From contig LSRX01000805.1 in the NCBI GenBank assembly GCA_001939145.1, positions 122,357 to 186,356 of the forward strand: a stretch of 64,000 nucleotides of DNA. Direction: 5' to 3'. This document shows, in pieces, positions 31,010-42,454 of this stretch (within the stretch, counting starts at the first letter, position 1; every line of letters begins with the position of its first letter). The notes below the pieces were generated by a model. The model was given only the letters and a program-made list of their open reading frames with translations. It had not been told where the DNA came from and searched no databases. The position numbers and the translations under genes are program-made. Source of the DNA: Symbiodinium microadriaticum. Taxonomy: Eukaryota; Sar; Dinophyceae; Suessiales; Symbiodiniaceae.

Positions 31010-34000
31010 GTGGGACTTCGCTGGGGACGTCGCGCCGTTTCGCTGCATCCGAGAAGCCTCTGCGCTTTTTGCGAGGCATCCTGTGCCTGCGATCAACGAG
31101 AAGCGGTAGCGCGGCGTTGATCGTGACATGCTCAATCAAGCCAAGGGGCAAATGCAAGCCAAGCCCCTGAGTCTCTGAGTAAGTTTGAACTGAAGCCATA
31201 CACAAATTAGCTGACAAGCTATGTAAGCCTGTGACCGTTAGGCTCAACTTCAACGGTGTGTGTGCTCAGTAGAGCCTCTAAACCTTAGGTGGACGGTCTC
31301 TGTGTTCTCCATCCGAAAACACTCGAGAGAAGGTCGGCCAGGCAGCGGCCGGGGTCAGGTGCCAGAGCCCCCTCACGGCGGACGGGATGATTCTCGGCCG
31401 GGAGCTGCCTGCGCACCTCTGCAAGGCTCGCAGAAATCGGAACCACACAGGAACAAGGGTCACGTCTGAAGCCTGGGCCTGGGCTGCTCCATTGGATGCC
31501 GGCCAGGAGTTCACTGCTACTGGCCAGCCTCCCAAATTCTGAAGGAAGTGGTTGCGACATGCTCAAGGCAGCTATGACTATGATAATCCCGTCTGAAACC
31601 GAATTGCTGTCCAGGTGCTCAGCAGCAAGGAAGTGCATAAGCACCACATGTCAAATATGGAACCTGTGCGTGCGGAGTGAAGTCTCCGGCAGTGATCATG
31701 CTCTGTTCTAGTGCACATGCATTCCTGCATTCCTGTGTGTCCAAGTACGAGGCTCTGGGCTTTCAAGCTACGAACTCGTTTGTGGATCGCAGGTGCTCAA
31801 CGCCCAATGCAATGTCTTTGCCTGGCAACCTCTGCTTTTGCCCTTCGCTATTGTCAACAACAGCGGTTCAATTCGGCAACCTCGACTCGAGCCCACCTCG
31901 CGAAGGCACCCAGGAATCCAGTGTTTCAAGAAGACTCTGGTTGCATGAGCCTGCATTGTTCTGAATCCGAATCCAACGGAGCAAAACCCCAAACTGACAA
32001 ACCCCCCGGATGTGTGTGATTGCCCATGCAGCCTGCTACAGCAGGGGAGGACTGCTATTCATCATGGTTTGTGCTCGCTTCGACACTTCTGACCGAGGCT
32101 GTCAAGTAAGCTGCTCCAAGTTGGTTTCCTTTCGTAGCCGCTCTGACTCCGTGTGAGTCCTTGCTGCAACACATTTTATGACTAGCTAGGGCTTGGCTTG
32201 TCAGACGATATAATTTCTTTATGCTATTCTGAGAGCCAACGGCAAGCGATCCGGTTCTTGCGATCGGCGAGGTGGTTGGTGTCAGCTGTCACCAGCTCGC
32301 ACAATCCCATGTCCTGCTTCGTCAGATCTGTCGAAGTGATGTCGGGCACGTTGCTCACCACATCGTTCGGCAGCATCTCAGTGGTTTTTGTTGCACAGCT
32401 CTCGACTGAGAAGAGGAGTCCTCTGTCCGTAAGCACGTTGCTGGCATCTTGAGCACGTGATCGCCCAAAGCCCGCGTCATGGCCAACCTGAGAGCTGAGA
32501 GAGCTGAGCAGAGAGCTGAGGCACTTCGGCTTCAAGGACGGACAGGGACCCAGTCTAGCTCTGCGCACACACACACACACAGGCACAGACACACTTCGGC
32601 TTTGGGCTTGATTACAAACACTTTCGATTTCGAAGGCCAGAGAAGCATTCCATTCACACGGTCATTGATGATCTGCCCGCCTCGCACCAAGCACAGACTT
32701 GAGCAGCTCGCAAACTGTGAGAGAAACAAGCGGCCACCCTCCGATCCTCTCCATCTGTCTGCTCTGTAACAACTCTAACATGCTGGAACTGGGTAGCAGG
32801 AAAGCTTCTGTCTAAAGATTGAAACCGAAACCAGGCTCAGCTGCAGCTCAACGCAAAGCACCCACCTGCTTCAATAACCCGCTTTGCTTCCAGCAGGTCT
32901 GTAGCCTGCTCTGAAGTTTGGAATCTTCAGATCATCGTGTGCCTTCGAGGTACCAAGGCCTTGTGATCGGTCATGGACGTCATTCGCGTCGCCATTCCGC
33001 TTCGTGCCAGCACAGCACGACTGTCAAGCTGGAGTGCATCAACATGTCGTCAGGCAGCACCTTTCACTGCTTGAGATGCTGGCCTATCCCCCAAGTGCGC
33101 GGTGTAGATCACGCGCCCATTAATTTCTTCCTGCTGGCACAAGCGATAGGATCACAAGCGCTGACCAACGAGGGTTCCCTCTGGATCGGCTTGGCTTGGC
33201 TTGCCATGACTCTGCACCAAATCGAAACAGAAACGTTGCGGGTGATAATATGCAGGCCGGGCTTCTGCCGGAGGAGTGCTACTTTCACTCAAAAAAACTC
33301 CCCCTCGAATCTGCACTAGTAAGCAGTAGCGGGCAGCGGGTGGTGTACACCATTCTGTGTCACTGTTGTCAGGTCCGTTGTTCGCGACTGGCGGTAGCTA
33401 CTGGAGGGCGAGGCCAGGGGAACGAAAGCTAGCCTAGGCTGGAGGGACGGCAAGCGAAACAGAGCTGGCGAGGCGGGCTCCAAGCATTATCACATCCAAA
33501 CTGGCGACGGCCCGCACTAGGCATCCTCATATGCAACCGCAACGGCATCAGCAACGCAGGGGAAACGGGCATCGCATCATCACCTCCAGCACTTCCAACC
33601 ACATCTACAATCTGCAACTCAGCAACAGAGTGAGGAGGAGCGGTTTTTCAATTCATTGAAACGAGCGCCACGCTAGGCTAGCTTTCGCGACTTCGTAATG
33701 TCATGTTCGGAATACCGATAAGAGCAAAACAATCAAAAGTGGGTTTTGCCCGAAATTGGAACCTCATGGGATGCAAGTCAGTCACTGCCATCCGAAGAGA
33801 CATCTGAGCAAAACTGAAGTCGGCACGAAGGCGCACAAACTGTCGCAGGAAGGCAACGGAACAAGCTGAAAGGACCAAAGTTCGGACTAGGCCAAGCCGG
33901 CCAGACGGTTCCGCCACGCTGCGTGCTGGGGGACCTTCGGACGAAGAGCGAAATTTTGTACCAAGACATGAGCACGCACAGGGCGATGAGCAATGCAACC

Positions 34001-34745
34001 AGCGCTGAAGTCCAGGTGGAGCAAGAATGAGCAGCGCTATGCCAAACCAGCAGTTCGTCAAGGTCGATGAAGCCCACGTGACGGACGTATAGCCTACCAG
34101 GCGGTGAGCCCAGACCGACGCAGACGGCCCAGTAGCAGCGGGAGCCCTCGTCCCGATTTTCGAGTGATTGACGCATTTTTGACGCAGCGTGCTCATGTTC
34201 TTTCCAGTAGTGCCAAGCGGTGGTTCACAAACACCTGCCTTTCAGAACGGAACCAAAATTGCTGACCGGTCTTGCAAGTTCTGAGGAAGACGCCGAGAAC
34301 TACGAGGAACAGTGAGGGCTCTCGTTTGTGCTCGCTGTGCAGCAACAGCAGCGAAACAAACAAGAGTGCCGTCGAGTGACAACCAAATGGGTTGCGTCAC
34401 CGACAGCGTGCTCTTCACATAGAAACCTTCAAAATTAAGTTGATAAGTTCATTGATATGCATTTGTAGCACATTAACATACATTAACGCTAAACTAAATT
34501 CGCTACAGTAAACCGTGCTCGATCGAGCTGTTTCTTTGGCATCTCTGCTACCGATGACATGCTCTTCGTATGGAAACCTTGCTGTGAGCAGCGAGCTTGA
34601 CCTTTTCCACTCACTGTCTATGCTAGCGATCCGGGCAAGCTCTGGAAGAGCCAACTTTCGTCGAAAGACTCGACAAAAGGCGGCTGTCGGTGGGGTTGCA
34701 AGCTCGGGCACATTCAACTCCACTATGGGCTCAGAGGGCCTGCAG
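31010..34745. other. Stretch between collagen-like gene and PP2C N-terminal exons
   Basis: Mostly without a supported gene. An ORF on the minus strand at 32460-32224 has protein-like sequence (GLLFSVESCATKTTEMLPND). An (AC)n repeat lies at 32565-32583. A 132-residue minus ORF at 34176-33778 is listed separately. If the two PP2C parts are one gene, all of this would be intron. Confidence 0.3.
33778..34176 (-). CDS. Possible small membrane protein, unknown
   Basis: A 132-residue frame starting with Met. Residues about 53-78 form a hydrophobic helix (WTSALVALLIALCVLMSWYK) followed by basic residues, as in a single-pass membrane protein. No family recognised. An overlapping frame on the same strand is also open, so the call is tentative. 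Confidence 0.25.
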   Translation of the reverse strand: MRQSLENRDEGSRCYWAVCVGLGSPPGRLYVRHVGFIDLDELLVWHSAAHSCSTWTSALVALLIALCVLMSWYKISLFVRRSPSTQRGGTVWPAWPSPNFGPFSLFRCLPATVCAPSCRLQFCSDVSSDGSD

Positions 34746-34754
34746 AAGACAGCA

Positions 34755-35545
34755 GCATGCAGTGCAGCCCGAGGAAGTGATGTTCCTCACATGGTCAGAC
34801 CAACTGTGCCATTCTAGGGCGGCCCTGGGCAAGCTCTGTGAATTGCGGAGCACTGTTGAAATGGAGATGCTCCTGCGAAGCATATCATCGTCAGTGGCTC
34901 GAAAAGCCTGCCAGACTGTCAACTCAAAGCTGTCTTGTTTCACCATTGAGAGGCGTCCACGCCTGCAGCAATGCGTCAGCTGGTGAGTCTGTCTTGCGCA
35001 GCTCCTGCGTCTGCACAGGCTCCCACAAAACAAGCGAGTCGCTCACATCTTGCTGAACGGTTCGTCTCCCGCAGCAGGTTTTCGTGCAACTCGCGGGTGA
35101 CAAAGTCAACCTGGTGAGTGGAAACATCTCGCAAGCAAACAAGGTATGTGGCCATCGATCCCGTTTTCTGTATGTATATAGTATATACAATGAAGCAATG
35201 TCATAGCAACTGTTGAGCAGCGCGTCTGCTTCAGTTCAGTAGAGCTTGCAGAGATGCAACGCTTATTCACTGTGCAAGACTGTTGCGCTTGCAAAAGTGG
35301 CGTCAATGGCTCACCTGGCGTCCTTTCTGAGGCCTGGACCACCTGGCGACCGCCATGCCCGTCATACACGGCAAAGAAGGCACTGCGCTCCCGGCCGCCA
35401 AACTTAGCAACGTAGTCTCCAAAAAGAGTGGAAGTGTTCTTTGCAACAGCAGCTGCAAGGTCAAGGACTCCATGTGTTCGATGCCTGTCCTGTCTGGGCC
35501 TCCCGCCTGATCCACAAAGACAAAACCATCCTCCATCTCCGCACG
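34755..35545 (-). CDS. PP2C-type protein phosphatase, N-terminal exons
   Basis: Recognised exons on the minus strand: GRRAEMEDGFVFVDQAGG (about 35545-35485), the PP2C opening motif with the metal-binding Glu-Asp, then FGGRERSAFFAVYDGHGGRQ (about 35405-35345), the DGHGG motif with the two metal-binding residues, then VDFVTRELHENLLRET (35101-35052), then FRATDDDMLRR (about 34890-34855) and a possible SSGCTA piece at about 34775, where other members have SGxTA. The following PP2C motifs (GDSR, the NxxLAxSRxxGD block, CDGxWD) are not seen downstream on this strand until about 29.8 kb. The start codon was not found. Either a gene with a very long intron or a truncated copy. Confidence 0.75.
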
Positions 35546-36194
35546 ACGTCCTGCATGGAAAGCAGCTACAGCAAGCCGTGTTGAGCCCAGGTTGCTCGCT
35601 CCCCCTGTTCAATATTCCCTCCCTGCAGACCTTGGTCATCTGCCCACCCAACTGCTTGAACAGACACAGGATTGTGCGCGAAGCCTGGGATATCATGGTG
35701 CAGCTTTCACATCCTGCCGTTCTGTTGGCACCGTCTCAGAGCATCTCAGTTCCGGACCCATCTTGCTCGCCATGTATCAGCACTGCCAGACTCTTCTTTG
35801 AGGGTCCAGGCCACGCTTCGACGAACGCTTCGCCAGCATTGCGTGCGCTGCTTAGAGCAAGAGCCGCAGTCAGGCTCTTCTTGAATAGCCTGAATATGAA
35901 ATCATCTTCTCAAGAGCTAGCCTCTATGATTTGTGACAGGTTTCGACATGCTTCGATTCTGGGCTTGTAAGACTCCGGGGAGTCGAAGCCTCTGAGCAAA
36001 AGATGGGAGTCACAACGGGCCTTGTCTGGCCCCAGCCTAGCAAGTGCAGCACTCGGACCATTCTGGGGCTTTGTTCCGCCGCTCGGATGGATGAAGCCCC
36101 CTTCTGTCAGAGACTATACAAAGCACATTAGCAATGAATACGTGTGAATACACACTCAAGTTACTCAAGCATATGGCCCGTCGGCCCGTCGATA
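35546..36194. other. Intergenic stretch
   Basis: Lies between the stop of the EH-domain gene and the first recognised PP2C exon. The missing PP2C start exon should be here. No other gene supported. Confidence 0.35.
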
Positions 36195-38952
36195 TCAAAC
36201 TCCTTCCCGATGGGGAAACGACTTCGGCGGAAGGAGCGCAGATGTCGGCAAAGGCTTTAGACGCTCGGTCAGCGTATCTGCTAGGGATTTTCCAGGTCCG
36301 TCTTCACTCAAGCTTGAGGGATCTTGGCCTGGGCGGCTCAGCTGCTCCAAGGTGGCCTTGAGCTCGGCGTATTGGCGCTGATCCAACTGGAGCTGCTCTC
36401 TTTCCTTGGCAATCTCTACCTGAACCTCTTTACGAATCTCCTTCAGCATCTCTGAGTTCGACTCCAGGTTGCGGTGGGAAGCTTCCAGGTACTGATTGGA
36501 TTGTCTGAGCATGAGCAACATCTCCTCATCGTTCTCAGCGACCTGTCTGAGAAACGCGAGTTCATGCGACAGGTGATTGCGGTCGCGACGCAAAGAAAGG
36601 CTCTCAAGGTTGGCATTGCTACGTGCATCTTGCAGCTGCTGGAGTTTCTGCTTGTCTTCAGCAAGTTCTCGTTCCAGAATTTGCTTCTGAGATAGCAGCC
36701 TTTCACATTCCCTAGATTCGTGAGCAGCTTGCTGCTCAAGCTTTACATCCGCGTCTTGCAAACGCCTCAGCTCGGTATCAAGCTGATCAACCTCATCTCG
36801 CAGCTTCCTTGCGAGCTTTCCGTCGAAATTGGCAACCAATTGCAGTTGCTCTGCCGGTCCGCTTAGGCCCAGGTGGTCGGTTGCAAAAGGATCTTTGCCC
36901 TCAAAGGCGCCGTCGTCAAAAGCCGAGACCGGTTGCTCGAACTCCGGAAGCTCCTGGGGCCAGCTCGCAGCACCAGCTGCACCAGCTTCAAAAGGTTGGT
37001 CGATTTGGCCATCTGGAAATGCTGGAAACCCAAAGTCAGCTGTCGAATCTTGAAAGCCTCCAGATGCAAAACCGCCTTCGCTTTCGAAACCTGACGCGAA
37101 AGCGGCTGTGTCTTCGAAGCCCGTGCTTTGCCAATTGCCGGCATCCTTGGTCTCAACACTGGGGAAGCTTTCGCCAGCAGCGAAGGGGTCGGGCAGCTCT
37201 GCAACCGCAGGCTCTCCTGGCGTCACCGACGGGTGCGGTGATGCACTCCTGCTTCGACTCCGGCTGGCCTCGCGCTCTGCCGCCAGAACCTCCAGTGGCT
37301 CGAGGCTCGCAAGGGAAAGCGCCAGCTGATGAGGCAGCCCTTCCCCCGGACCCGGAATTCTCTGGCCACGTAGAGCGCACGTGACGAGATGGACCAGGCA
37401 GACAAACTCCGAAAAATCCAACTTGCCGTCGCAATCTTGGTCTGCCAGCTCCCAGGCTCTTCCCAGCGAGGATCTTTCGAGCCCGGATCGCTCCAAGAGC
37501 TCGCTTGCTTCATTGCCCTGGACGAAGCCATCCTGGTCCCAGTCTGTCCGCTTGAACAGGGACGCGTACTTCCGCTTCTCGCGGCGCGAGGGTGCCCACC
37601 TGATGGCCGTGCTGCGCGGAGCATGAACGCATGTTAGCTTCAACTTGCTTCATTGCGTTCAAGCAGGTTGGGACGTGTTACAGTACTGGGTTCGAGAGCT
37701 ATGCGACTTCACAAAGCTTCGTGTGGAAAATGGCTCAGTTCCTACCGCAGCCCGAGTGACCCGGCTGAAAATCCTCAACAGCTCGCCAAACCGTAGAATT
37801 TCAGCTACCAGTGACTGTGTGAGTGGTCGGGCCCTCTTCACGTTTCCAGAAACCCTTGAATAAACTGGCTGCGACACGCCGCCGCTCTAGCAAGAAAAGC
37901 TGACATTGGCAACACCAAAGTGCAAAGACATGTTCTGGGTCGATGCCACGCCTTATTTGTCTAGCTGGATCTCCTAGGCGTTCGGCCTTTACCTTTTGTT
38001 TGAGTGGCCCTGCCCACCTGTCTGCCGTGAAGGTGCGTGGAGATGATGACCGAGCCCTCCGCTCGCCTCTGTGTTCAAGCTGTGTGCCTGTCACCGACGG
38101 GTGCGGTGATGCACTCCTGCTTCGACTCCGGCTGGCCTCGCGCTCTGCCGCCAGAACCTCCAGTGGCTCGAGGCTCGCAAGGGAAAGCGCCAGCTGATGA
38201 GGCAGCCCTTCCCCCGGACCCGGAATTCTCTGGCCACGTAGAGCGCACGTGACGAGATGGACCAGGCAGACAAACTCCGAAAAATCCAACTTGCCGTCGC
38301 AATCTTGGTCTGCCAGCTCCCAGGCTCTTCCCAGCGAGGATCTTTCGAGCCCGGATCGCTCCAAGAGCTCGCTTGCTTCATTGCCCTGGACGAAGCCATC
38401 CTGGTCCCAGTCAGTCCGCTTGAACAGGGACGCGTACTTCCGCTTCTCGCGGCGCGAGGGTGCCCAGCGGTCAACCGTGAAAGTCCGAGGGGAGGAGGAA
38501 CGAGCTCGCTGCGTGTTCTCCTGGCGCCTTCCACGACCACCAATCACAGGCTGCAGCTCAGACTGCTCACTGCCACCAACGCTTTGCGGTCTCGAGCCCT
38601 GTCCAGATGGTTCTGATGGACTCCGTCTTTGCAGCCCTGGAAAATCTGGAAGAACTGGTGGCTCTTGATATACGCATTGTGGGTCTGGCTGAATGCCTGA
38701 TTGTGCCCAAGCTACAAGTCGACAGGCCACATAGAAGCCTTCCACGTGCAGGTATCCCTGTGTTGCATTTGCAGAGGCGATCTTCCAAATTTCGTGCAAA
38801 CTCTCGCGGGGCAAGTCACTCAGGACAAGGAACTGCCCTCCAGAAATACTATCAATGCTCTGCGTTCCGGCGGGGTTCGCAATGCCATAGAGCTGTTGGT
38901 AGTACTCGAGTTCTTGCTGCGAAAACTGGATGCTGCTGTGGCCCTGCTGCAT
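36195..38952 (-). CDS. Eps15-like EH-domain protein with duplicated EH exon
   Basis: Endocytic-adaptor type protein. Exon 1 (38952-38018) starts Met and encodes an EH1 unit (FSQQELEYYQQLYGIA, GGQFLVLSDLPRESLHEIWK), a Ser/Arg linker, then an EH unit with two complete EF-hand loops (DWDQDGFVQGNE and DQDCDGKLDFSE). The exon ends ...TFTADR at a CAG before GTGGGC. Exon 2 (37599-36195) resumes WAPSRREKRKYASLF with a second, practically identical EH unit, followed by an acidic, Phe/Gly/Pro-rich linker with DPF motifs (PDPFAAGE, KDPFATD) as in AP2-binding tails, and a coiled coil of about 150 residues, with a stop at 36195. The joined frame predicts about 779 residues. EH domains bind NPF peptides, and the DPF motifs suggest clathrin/AP2 contacts. 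The order EH, EH, EH, coiled coil, DPF elements resembles Eps15, although here the DPF motifs precede the coil. Confidence 0.85.
37222..37598 (-). repeat. EH-exon duplication, copy A (377 bp)
   Basis: Matches 38090-38466 over 377 bases with a single visible difference (T versus A in the segment cccagtcNgtccgc). It codes for the third EH unit of the Eps15-like protein. Confidence 0.97.
38090..38466 (-). repeat. EH-exon duplication, copy B (377 bp)
   Basis: Partner of 37222-37598 at an offset of 868 bases. It codes for the second EH unit. Flanking Ser/Arg linker sequences (RARSSSPRTFTVDRW and RARSSSPRTFTADRW) are also similar but more diverged, so the duplicated unit once extended further. Confidence 0.97.
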
Positions 38953-41641
38953 GGCTCATAACTAAACATCCGCTGCAGAGTTGCAGCGTGGCATGGGCAA
39001 CACAATCGCAAGCGGGACGAGTGGAAGACACTGCAACACATATCACCCTGCTCCAAACTTTATGCATCGGCATTGATGTTATAACTGCTGACGAGCGTGA
39101 ATATGAAACTGTTTATAGAACCAACTTCGGAGCTACAGCTCGTGGCTCAAAGGCTGCGCAGATCCAGGCCTCAGGCAGTCCACAAAGATTTCAGGAAGCC
39201 TCCCCCGAGCGCCCTTCAGTCCAGACCTGCAAGGCTCTTAAGGGGGCGCAGCTTGCCTCCTGACTCCCAGAGACTTTTCTCCTGGCGAACCCGCGTCCCG
39301 TCCACAGGAGTCAACATATGAAGGCACTCGGCCACCAAACTTAAGCAACCGAGTGGAAGGGCTTGTGCTGCATCAGAATGTTCTACTCGAAATAGATGAG
39401 CCCATATAATGTCGCAGCACAAACGCATACCATTAGCAGGCGACGTTCACGGCAGAACGCCTCAGGTGAAACTTCGCTTTGCTGCGACACCGACGCAGAA
39501 ATCAAAGACCTGCGGAGATTCGTGCACGGCCCATAACAGGCCTTGTTGCGTGCTCTACAACCGAGCTGGCCCAGCGCAGAAGGCGAAGACTCTGATCCGT
39601 CTGCAGAGTCACGCGACGCTGTCAGCAGCAGGGCCACTGGAGGCTCTAGCTCAGCAAACCCTCGCTCTTGGAATGTTTCCAGAGAAAGTCACTAGCTGCT
39701 ACGATGGCTACGAGGGTGAGACTGACCTCTGCGCAACTGGAAATTGCCTTTGGAGGTTTTGAACTAATTATTGCTTCCCATGACGCCCATCCTGACATGG
39801 ACGTCGGATCAAGGTTTAGTCTCTTTGGAATCGGTGGTGGGGCATGCCCTCGGGAAGTCTTTGCAGATGCATCAAATCAGAATTAAATTTTCATTTCGGC
39901 CAGCACGCGGGAGCAAAGCTCCTTGTACGATGCGAGCCTCACAGACAGTTCTTCACTGGACAAGAGGACACCTCCACTTCAGCAGCCGTGCGCCCGGCTC
40001 GCCAGCTGCGCGTCTGAAACGAACAACATAAATCCTGGCTGGGTGTCACCCTGGTGACACCATACATTTCTTGGCTTAATTACTGCTTCAATTGCACAGT
40101 TTGGGAGTACCTAGCGCAAGTCGCTGCCTGAAAGCTGGCAGCTCTGTCGACCAAGGCTGGCGCGATTCCAGGTGATCCAGGTGAGAGATTTCCATCTCAA
40201 AGCGCAAACCTCGGCAACGGCCGGGAACTCCGCCAGCTGCTCTTGTCAGGATCCGACGCCCTCGGGCGCCCGCTTTGCTTTTGACAACGCACGAGAAAGG
40301 TGTTTGCCTGACCCGTCACTGCGAAAACGCGTTACTGCACTGGCGAGTCCTTGCCGTGCCTGCTTGAAGACCACTCGCTGCAATGTTAGCGCCTTGTGAA
40401 TCTCCTCATGTTCACCAGGTCTCCAGTCTGCACACTGCACACTTGACGGACATGTTCCTGCATGATCTGCTTCGGTGCTTTGGAAGAGGTGCAGGAGACG
40501 TTGAAAGCGCCACGACCTCGTGGATTATGCACGCTGTCCTGCGAAGATGGGCTGCCGTTCCATGACCAGCTGAGTGGAGGACATGTTCGCATGGATTGGT
40601 CTCTGTTGTCTCTGGCCGAACCAGGGCCTTGCAGTGCAGTCTCTTACATGTGTCTTACATGCCGGACCGACAGAATGCGTATCTCTTGGGAGTCCACCCA
40701 GCACTTCACCGGAGGAGCCATGAATGCCGTCCGGCCTGTACATGAGCATCGCCCATGATTTTGCAACACACGTGCATCATTGGGGACAGCACGTTGTCGA
40801 AGCTGCACGCGCCCCATATGTGCGGCTCGTCCAAGCCTTGTTTAGGTTTTCCAGCTATCTAGCACGTCGTCTGTAAATCCCCCACGACGTGAGATCGTTT
40901 GGCATACGGTAAGTCCTTGACAGCGGCATGGCCAGTGTAGAGGTCTGCTGCCACAGATGCTGCTGTTGCCGCAGCACCCTCTGCTGGCCCACCGATGCGG
41001 CGGCCTGGTGCGGCTAAGGTTTCACTGTCACTGTGTCACCAGTACTTTTTGCTGCACTAAAGTGCTAAAAGCCCCGCTTAGCGAGGGGCTGCTGGTATTT
41101 CCTGGCCGTCTGTGTGGCACCGGAAAGCTTGAAGAAGCCTGTAGTCAAGCGGTTTCACATTTGCAACAGCGGTGAGTGAAAGTGGCCCACCTCTGGTGCC
41201 GCATAGTGCCTGGAGCCCCAACTGCTGCTAGCTGCGGGTCATCTCTAGAGTCGAGAGTTCAGGCGCGAGCCTCCTTCGCGCCTCGTTCACATACTGAGCA
41301 CCTGAGCAGGCAATCTCAGCCCAGGGGGAGCCTTCGAGGGTTCTTTTTGAGCCACGGGGCGTGATGAGGCCGGCCCGGCGGGCCGGGTTGGGGTGTTCAT
41401 GCCCTGGAGTCAGGCCATCGGAAGAGGAAAGGAAGGGCCAAGTATAATAGGACTGGAGCCGCCTGTGAAGTACCAGGTCTCTGTGGTTCGCGCGCGCTTT
41501 GAGGCCCAGGATCACCTGGCGAGTTAGCGTGCGCTGTGAACATGTGAAGCAATCGGTTCGCTTGCGAGGAATGTTGCAAAAAAGCGAAAAACGATACGAC
41601 TTTTGGATGCCCCAATTGAAGCGACGCCCTTTGGCGATTCG
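38953..41641. other. Gene-poor stretch with possible terminal exons
   Basis: No confident gene. A minus-strand terminal-exon candidate at about 40418-40246 (PGEHEEIHKALTLQRVVFKQ and onward, ending with TGA) follows an AG acceptor and could be joined to APKQIMQEHVRQVCSVQ at about 40475-40425. It matches no known family. The rest shows only short background ORFs. Confidence 0.3.
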
Positions 41642-42454
41642 TCAGAGGAAGCACGCCTTCCCCATAATCTGATACACTTGCGTGGAGGACAGAAGTTCCA
41701 CAAATCTTGGGTTAATGTGCTGCAGTCGCTTGAGCTCAGATGCCTCCATATCAGAGATTTTGATCAGCTTCTCCAGGACGGTGTCACCACCATCAATGTC
41801 ATCCTTACACCACATGGCTAAAACCTCCAGGCAATCAGTTACATTCATGACGTTGTGCTCTCTGGCCATGAGGAGCATACGCTCCAAGAACGGTGCAGGA
41901 ACACAGGGGTTCCTAAAGTCATGCAAGCGAGTCAGCGCTTTCCACGAGGAGAGACTGGCTTCACACAAACGCTCATCAAGTTCGTCACTCTGCAGGAAAG
42001 CAGAAGTTCTTACGAAGCCAACAAACTCCGCTTCCGTGAGTTCTGGCCGTGCTCGCGTCGTGATGCAGTGAAGAGCTCGCAAGAAAAGCTCAGGATGCGG
42101 CGGCTGGATGGCAACTGGGCCCTCGCTACTTGCCAAGTCTGGGCCCAGCAAGTCTGAGAGGAAGCGCGAGCGTCCACCCATCAAAACACTTCGATGGACA
42201 GGAACGATGTCATCACCAACTTTGATCTTCAAGTCGCTCTCCCAGCAGACTTCGAGCTGCAAGACACCACAAGCACCGGCTGGAGGATACAGCGTCATGC
42301 AGCCCACCAGTGAATTATGTTCACAGCAGTTTTCACAGCTTGATCCTTCCGCTGGCCTATTAACCTGCTTCAATGAGCAGCTAAACATGCCTAGGCGTGG
42401 CTTCTTACGTAAAGTCGCAGCCCTTGAAACTAGGATTGATGCACCAAATCGCAA
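41642..42454 (-). CDS. BTB/POZ-domain protein
   Basis: A single-exon frame of 270 residues, which may instead start at the Met at 42391 (MFSCSLKQ). After a Cys-rich lead comes a BTB domain at about residues 70-170: SDLKIKVGDDIVPVHRSVLM (the DxxVxVGxxxxxxHRxVL pattern), FLSDLLGP, then PELFLRALHCITTRA, followed by a helical BACK-like region (EHNVMNVTDCLEVLAMWCKD). BTB proteins mediate dimerisation and often recruit CUL3 ubiquitin ligase. No Kelch or other partner domain is seen within this frame. It may be complete, since a stop follows CYQ-like sequence at 41642, and no intron is needed to explain it. Confidence 0.75.
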   Translation of the reverse strand: MRFGASILVSRAATLRKKPRLGMFSCSLKQVNRPAEGSSCENCCEHNSLVGCMTLYPPAGACGVLQLEVCWESDLKIKVGDDIVPVHRSVLMGGRSRFLSDLLGPDLASSEGPVAIQPPHPELFLRALHCITTRARPELTEAEFVGFVRTSAFLQSDELDERLCEASLSSWKALTRLHDFRNPCVPAPFLERMLLMAREHNVMNVTDCLEVLAMWCKDDIDGGDTVLEKLIKISDMEASELKRLQHINPRFVELLSSTQVYQIMGKACFL

